DNA of 9,471 bases from Bacteroidales bacterium (lineage in GTDB: Bacteria; Bacteroidota; Bacteroidia; Bacteroidales; JAADJA01). The first letter of the stretch is position 1; every line of letters starts with the position of its first letter. Below the pieces are notes generated by a model that was not told the DNA's origin, did no database searches, and saw only the letters and a program-made list of their open reading frames with translations. The stretch spans positions 1-9,471 of the forward strand of contig JAOZLR010000080.1 of assembly GCA_029934735.1 (NCBI GenBank). The letters are read 5' to 3'. Below, in pieces: positions 5,235 to 9,471 of this stretch. The position numbers and the translations under genes are program-made.

Positions 5235-7526
5235 ATGAACTCTAAATTAATATTCGTAACATCTTGTCTGCCACGCGAGTGTGGCATAGCTACTTTTGCA
5301 AATGACCTAATAAATGCCATTAAAAATCAAATGGATGATAGTATTGAGATTGAAATCTGTGCACTTGAAAACGGTCATCAGGGATTTGATTATCCAAAAG
5401 AAGTAAAATATGTTTTAGACGCTACCAAACTTGAGCAATATCAGCAAATAGCTAAAAAAATCAATGGGGATCACCAAGTTAAAATAGTAATGATTGAGCA
5501 TGAATTTGGGCTTTTCGGCGGTGAGTGGGGCGACTATTTGTTAAACATGATGGATGTTATTGTAAAGCCTGTTTTTGTAACTTTTCATACTATTTTACCA
5601 CATCCTGAAAAGAAAATCTTTCAGACCATAACAAACATTGCTGATAAAGCGGAAAAAATAGTGGTCATGACTGATTCTTCCAGGCAAATACTTATTGATG
5701 ATTACAAGATACCTGGAGATAAAATAAAGGTTATACCTCATGGTACCCATATTGTTTTATGGAAGCGCAACGAAAAAGCGAAAGAAAGATTCGGGATCAG
5801 CCACAGGCCAATCATCACTAACTTCGGACTTTTGGTAAGGCAAAAAAGTATCGAAACTGCGATAGACGCTTTACCTGAAATAAAAGAAAGATACCCTGAT
5901 GTCCTTTATCTTGTGCTTGGCAAGACTCATCCGGAAATTAAAAAAGTTGAAGGCGAAAAATACAGGCATTTTCTGGAAAAAAGAGTTAAACAACTTGGCC
6001 TTGAAGAAAATGTACAGTTTGTAAATAAATTTCTTGATCTTGATGAATTGCTTGACTATCTTAGCATTACGGATATTTATCTGTTTACTACAAAAAATCG
6101 TGACCAGGCAGTCAGTGGAACTTTTATATATGCCATGGGTAGTGCCTGCCCAATTATTGCCACATCCATTCCACATGCCAGGGAATTGTTATCGGAAGAT
6201 GCCGGAATTCTTGTGGACTTTGAACAACCTCAACAAATTGCCAGGGCAGCCATACGGCTGCTGAAAGATGAAAATCTCCGCAAACGGATGGGTAAAAACG
6301 CTTTTTATAAAACCAGACATACAATTTGGGAAAACGTGGCCAATCAAATTATGGAACTTTTCCGGCCTTTTATCGAACATTCCAACTACCGTTACCGGAT
6401 CCCTCCCATAAATCTTGAACACATTAAACATTTAACAACAGATAGGGGAATCATCCGGTTTTCGAATTTTGACATTGCAGATATTAATTCGGGATACAGT
6501 TTGGACGATAATGCCAGGGCGCTGATAGCTTTGAGCCAGTATTACGGACTAACAAACAAACCTTCTGATTTGAAACTGGTTAATACGTATTTGGACTATA
6601 TTATTTATTGCCAAAAATCAGATGGCAGCTTTATTAATTATGTTGATAAAGATGGAAGTATTCACATCCGTAACAATACTGCAAACCTCGATGACACCAA
6701 TGGTATGGCAATATGGGCACTGGGGTTTTTACTTTCACAGGACAATTTCAATAAATTGATGCTTGATAAGGCTGAAACCTGTATGCAAAATGCACTAACA
6801 AATGTGGAAAACATTCATTCACCAAGTGCTATGGCGTTTACCATTAAAGGCTTATATTATTACAACTTAAAAAAACATGATAAAAAAATAACTACATTTA
6901 TCATAGTATTAGCCAATCGTTTACTCGAATATTTCAACAAGGTGGCTGACAAAAACTGGCACTGGTTTGAGGAATACCTTACTTACACCAATGCACTTCT
7001 ACCTGAAGCTATGTTGTATGCATGGAAAGCAACAGGAAATATAAGCTATCATATTATTGCCAAAGCTACTTTTGACTTCTTGCTGTCAAAAATATTTAAA
7101 GACGGCTGTATCAAAGTAATCTCAAATGAAGGATGGATCCATAAAACAAAGGAAAGCCAGGAAGGTTTCATCGAGCAACCCATTAATGTAGCTTACACTA
7201 TTATGGCCATTGATCTTTTTTATTCTGAACTTGGTGAACCACACTACCTCACAAAACTTAACATTGCTTTCGATTGGTTCTTGGGGCTTAACCACTTAAA
7301 CCAGATTATCTATAACCCGGCCACAGGAGGATGTTATGATGTTCTGGAGAAAGATGGCGTAAATCTGAACCAGGGAGCAGAAAGTACCACATCATATTTA
7401 CTTGCCCGAATGATTATGGTAAAATATTACCATGTTGAAAAACGAAAAATCAGTAAACCACTTTATCACACAGAACAATTGAAAAATTTATTAAAAAGCA
7501 AGAATGAAAAATTAACTTCTGTTTAA
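5235..7526 (+). CDS. Two-domain GT4 glycosyltransferase with C-terminal alpha/alpha-barrel-like domain
   Basis: A 763-residue cytoplasmic protein. Residues 1 to about 380 are a GT-B-fold GT4 transferase: PRECGIATFANDL near the start, EHEFGLFGGEW (about 88-98), VIPHGT (about 168-173), the second Rossmann start FGLLVRQKS (about 197), and GTFIYAMGSACPIIATS with PHARELL in the nucleotide-sugar site. The usual EX7E pair of GT4 is replaced by Q291 and Y299, in line with what I recall of this subfamily. Residues about 390-745 are a helical repeat domain with GYSLDDNARAL, LDDTNGMAIWALG, WFEEYLTYTNALLPEA and LNQGAESTTSYLLAR, resembling (alpha/alpha)6-barrel glycosidases or epimerases. Whether that half is catalytic is unknown. 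The donor is probably a nucleotide-activated sugar. It starts one base after the GH130 stop, suggesting that one protein builds a glycoside and the other processes it. Confidence 0.82.
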   Translation: MNSKLIFVTSCLPRECGIATFANDLINAIKNQMDDSIEIEICALENGHQGFDYPKEVKYVLDATKLEQYQQIAKKINGDHQVKIVMIEHEFGLFGGEWGDYLLNMMDVIVKPVFVTFHTILPHPEKKIFQTITNIADKAEKIVVMTDSSRQILIDDYKIPGDKIKVIPHGTHIVLWKRNEKAKERFGISHRPIITNFGLLVRQKSIETAIDALPEIKERYPDVLYLVLGKTHPEIKKVEGEKYRHFLEKRVKQLGLEENVQFVNKFLDLDELLDYLSITDIYLFTTKNRDQAVSGTFIYAMGSACPIIATSIPHARELLSEDAGILVDFEQPQQIARAAIRLLKDENLRKRMGKNAFYKTRHTIWENVANQIMELFRPFIEHSNYRYRIPPINLEHIKHLTTDRGIIRFSNFDIADINSGYSLDDNARALIALSQYYGLTNKPSDLKLVNTYLDYIIYCQKSDGSFINYVDKDGSIHIRNNTANLDDTNGMAIWALGFLLSQDNFNKLMLDKAETCMQNALTNVENIHSPSAMAFTIKGLYYYNLKKHDKKITTFIIVLANRLLEYFNKVADKNWHWFEEYLTYTNALLPEAMLYAWKATGNISYHIIAKATFDFLLSKIFKDGCIKVISNEGWIHKTKESQEGFIEQPINVAYTIMAIDLFYSELGEPHYLTKLNIAFDWFLGLNHLNQIIYNPATGGCYDVLEKDGVNLNQGAESTTSYLLARMIMVKYYHVEKRKISKPLYHTEQLKNLLKSKNEKLTSV

Positions 7527-7568
7527 TTGTAGTAAAAAATCATTATAAAAACAGATATAGTAAGTCAA

Positions 7569-8864
7569 ATGAAAAACAAAAAACATATAAGTCTAAATTT
7601 AAATATTAGGGGAATCAATCAGTCCCCCACTCTCGCTATCAATGAATTGAGTAAAAAATTATCTAATAACGGCAAGACAATTTATCCAATGGGGCTTGGT
7701 CAATCACCATTCCCGGTTCCGGCTCCTGTTGTTGAATCTTTAAAACTACATGCTCATGAAAAAGATTATCTTCCTGTTAAAGGCCTGGAAGCATTGCGTC
7801 AAGCTGTTGCTCACTTTCATAGGCAAAAAGATAATGTAGATATCAAATCTAATAATGTCCTTATAGGGCCCGGGTCTAAAGAATTGATGTTTATCTTACA
7901 GATGGTTTATTATGGAGATGTAATTCTACCAACTCCTTGTTGGGTATCCTATGCTCCACAAGCAAAAATTATTGGAAGGAATATTAAGCTTATTCACACT
8001 TCCTTTGAAAACAAATGGAGAATAACTCCTAAACAGCTTAATGATTTTCTATTAAGCGAGAACGACCAATATAAACCTCGTTTATTAATTCTTAATTATC
8101 CCTCAAATCCTGATGGGGGAACTTATTTGTCAAGTGAACTTAAAAAAATTGCTGCGATTGCAAGAAAATATGAAATGATTATCCTTTCGGATGAAATTTA
8201 TGGGCAATTACATTATAAAGGCCAACATATTTCTATTGCACAATTTTATCCCGAAGGAACAATTATCAGTTCTGGTTTATCTAAGTGGTGTGGAGCCGGT
8301 GGATGGCGTTTGGGGACTTTCGCATTTCCACCTAATTTTGATTGGTTGATGAATGCCATGGCTGCTGTTGCCAGTGAAACATATACATCAGTTAGTGCTC
8401 CAATACAATATGCAGCTGTCCGGGCATTTAAGGGTGGGATTTTAATTGAGAGATATTTATGGCATGTTCGTCGCATTCTTTCACATCTGGGAGATCGTAG
8501 TACTAAAATATTACGTGAAGCAGGAATACAAGTTCATTCTCCGGATGGAGCATTTTATCTTTTTCTTGATTTTTCACCACTATCAATAAAATTGGAAAGT
8601 AAAGGTATTACAAGTAGTAAAAAACTTTGCGAAAAGCTACTGCAGGAGACTGGTGTTGCAATATTGCCGGGAGAGGCTTTTCTGTGTCCCCCTGAAAAAT
8701 TAACTGCACGTATGGCTTATGTTAATTTTGATGGATCAAAAGCCTTGTCAATAAGTGAAACAATACCCCTTAGTGAGAATCTTCCTGATGGTTTTACAGA
8801 TAGCTGTTGCATTTCTGTGATTCAAGCCGTACAGAAAATAGCTGATTGGGTAAACTCTAAATAG
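7569..8864 (+). CDS. Class I/II (fold type I) PLP-dependent aminotransferase
   Basis: A 431-residue cytoplasmic enzyme. The PLP machinery is complete: the SGLSKWCGAGGWRLG segment holds the Schiff-base lysine K239 and a phosphate-binding arginine; NYPSNPDGG carries the conserved Asn; SDEIYG carries the Asp and Tyr that hold the pyridine ring; PCWVSY carries the Trp stacking residue; and RMAYVNF near the C terminus has the substrate-carboxylate Arg. It resembles the aspartate/aromatic/alanine aminotransferase group, but the amino donor cannot be read from sequence. It starts 42 bases after the GT4 gene with no terminator between, so read-through is likely. Arginine codon use differs from its neighbours (CGT 7 of 15, against 2 of 18 in the GH130 gene and 4 of 26 in the GT4 gene), a weak sign of separate origin. 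Its link to the carbohydrate genes is not obvious. Confidence 0.87.
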   Translation: MKNKKHISLNLNIRGINQSPTLAINELSKKLSNNGKTIYPMGLGQSPFPVPAPVVESLKLHAHEKDYLPVKGLEALRQAVAHFHRQKDNVDIKSNNVLIGPGSKELMFILQMVYYGDVILPTPCWVSYAPQAKIIGRNIKLIHTSFENKWRITPKQLNDFLLSENDQYKPRLLILNYPSNPDGGTYLSSELKKIAAIARKYEMIILSDEIYGQLHYKGQHISIAQFYPEGTIISSGLSKWCGAGGWRLGTFAFPPNFDWLMNAMAAVASETYTSVSAPIQYAAVRAFKGGILIERYLWHVRRILSHLGDRSTKILREAGIQVHSPDGAFYLFLDFSPLSIKLESKGITSSKKLCEKLLQETGVAILPGEAFLCPPEKLTARMAYVNFDGSKALSISETIPLSENLPDGFTDSCCISVIQAVQKIADWVNSK

Positions 8865-9007
8865 TTGAATTCAGTGATCAAAAATAAGTATGCAGTATTT
8901 TTTTCAAGATTAAGACAAAGGAAAAACAGAAAGTAATTGTGGAAAGAATTGTAGAAAGCAATCAAGAATATTTTTTTAACAAAGAAAATAATTTAAAACT
9001 TAAACAA

Positions 9008-9427
9008 ATGAAAAAGCAAACCGGTATTTGGTTGGATCATAAAAAAGCCACAATTATTACTTTGGATAGTGGCAGTAATAAACTTAGGACCATTGAATCT
9101 GATATTGTTACCAGAGAGAGGATAGATGGGGAAACAAAGAAATTTGGCAGATTTGGTGATCAATTCCTTAGTCAGGAAAAACATAAAGAAAGACGTATCA
9201 AGGAACAAACTTCCAACTTTTTGAAAAGCTTGTTGAGTGAAATAAAGGATATGGATGAATTGGTATTGTTTGGACCCGGGAATATGAAAAAGGAATTAGA
9301 AAAACGTATTCTCGATGATTCTAAACTAGCACCTAAACTTAAAAAGGTAGTATCGTCAGATAGTATGACAGAGAATCAGATGATCGCCTGGGTGAAGAAT
9401 TTTTATCATGATGATAGCAATTTTTGA
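9008..9427 (+). CDS. Small eRF1/baeRF-like (translational machinery fold) protein
   Basis: A 139-residue protein beginning MKKQTGIWLDHKKATII, followed by a charged middle (about 36-66) and LVLFGPGNMKKELEKRI (85-101), which is characteristic of single-domain bacterial relatives of archaeal/eukaryotic release factor 1 (the baeRF group, sometimes annotated as host attachment or translational machinery protein). The fold is RNase-H-like; no catalytic GGQ motif is present. Such proteins are thought to act at the ribosome under stress, though this subgroup is untested. The ATG at 9008 is preferred because family members start directly at the GIWLDH strand; a GTG at 9939-1000 (base 8939) would add 23 residues without family support. 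It lies 143 bases after the aminotransferase and may have its own promoter, though no TAnnTTTG is visible there. Confidence 0.72.
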   Translation: MKKQTGIWLDHKKATIITLDSGSNKLRTIESDIVTRERIDGETKKFGRFGDQFLSQEKHKERRIKEQTSNFLKSLLSEIKDMDELVLFGPGNMKKELEKRILDDSKLAPKLKKVVSSDSMTENQMIAWVKNFYHDDSNF

Positions 9428-9443
9428 AAGGCTTAAATTTGAG

Positions 9444-9471
9444 ATGCATTTTGATGCTGATGTAACAGTAA
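9444..9471 (+). CDS. Possible start of a further gene, cut by the window end
   Basis: An ATG at 9444, 16 bases after the previous stop, opens a frame (MHFDADVTV) that stays open to the last base. AAAGG lies at 9427-9431, 12 bases upstream. Nine codons are too few to claim a gene or a family. Confidence 0.2.

Noticed and set aside
6034..6264. Plus-strand open frame of 76 codons inside the glycosyltransferase gene
   Set aside because: It overlaps the conserved nucleotide-sugar site in another frame and resembles no protein; it is a shadow.
5871..6431. Minus-strand open frames opposite the glycosyltransferase gene
   Set aside because: They have no recognisable motifs and lie wholly opposite a well-supported gene. 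The same holds for the minus-strand frames at 1392-1958, 3841-4029, 4909-5103, 8246-8476 and 8993-9208.
8865..8881. TTGA...TCAA symmetry after the aminotransferase gene as an FNR box
   Set aside because: The arms are separated by 9 bases, giving a 17-base span instead of 14, and no promoter element follows at a suitable distance.
8939..9007. GTG start adding 23 residues to the baeRF-like protein
   Set aside because: The extension is unlike the family, which starts at the GIWLDH strand, and an ATG with an A-rich leader sits exactly there (9008). The mention of this alternative in that feature's evidence refers to the GTG at base 8939; the range '9939-1000' printed there is a slip.
1..9471. 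CRISPR arrays, tRNA or rRNA genes, riboswitches
   Set aside because: I read both strands and saw no regularly spaced repeats, cloverleaf-like segments or conserved RNA elements.

Overview
The window looks like a piece of a Bacteroidota chromosome (Bacteroidales/Marinilabiliales-like, by inference). The DNA is AT-rich, gene starts follow A-rich leaders rather than strong Shine-Dalgarno sequences, and two exact copies of the Bacteroidota promoter element TAnnTTTG sit where promoters are expected. The protein families are also ones typical of that phylum.

Layout. Bases 1-351 hold no gene. They carry two tandem copies of a repeat that looks like the end of an IS21-family element (115-158), and two palindromic repeats (234-267 and 277-291), the first of which can also end transcription of the regulator gene. 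A Crp/Fnr-family regulator (352-1047) is on the minus strand. Everything to its right is on the plus strand: an FAD/NAD(P)H disulfide-reductase-like enzyme (1243-2604), a protein of unknown function (2645-3343), a small protein with three Cys-x2-Cys pairs (3356-3748), a GH130-family glycosidase/phosphorylase-like protein with an N-terminal extension (3770-5233), a two-domain GT4 glycosyltransferase (5235-7526), a class I aminotransferase (7569-8864), and a small eRF1/baeRF-like protein (9008-9427). Gaps from 1243 to 7526 are 1-40 bases, so these five genes probably form one operon. The aminotransferase may be read with them. The last gene follows a larger gap of 143 bases.

How it may work together. 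The regulator keeps three of the four iron-sulfur cysteines of E. coli FNR, including an exact match to the position of C122. The divergent intergenic region contains TTGAA-TAGT-ATCAA, one base from the FNR consensus, centred about 40 bases upstream of the regulator's likely transcription start and about 76 upstream of the operon's. The simplest reading is a locus switched by oxygen or redox state that pairs a thiol/NADH flavoenzyme with carbohydrate synthesis and turnover (GT4 plus GH130) and a translation-linked small protein. The GH130/GT4 pair, one base apart, is the most interesting part. It could make and break down an intracellular mannose-containing oligosaccharide or glycan, comparable in idea to Leishmania mannogen, but that is inference. 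The roles of the two small unknown proteins cannot be read from the sequence.
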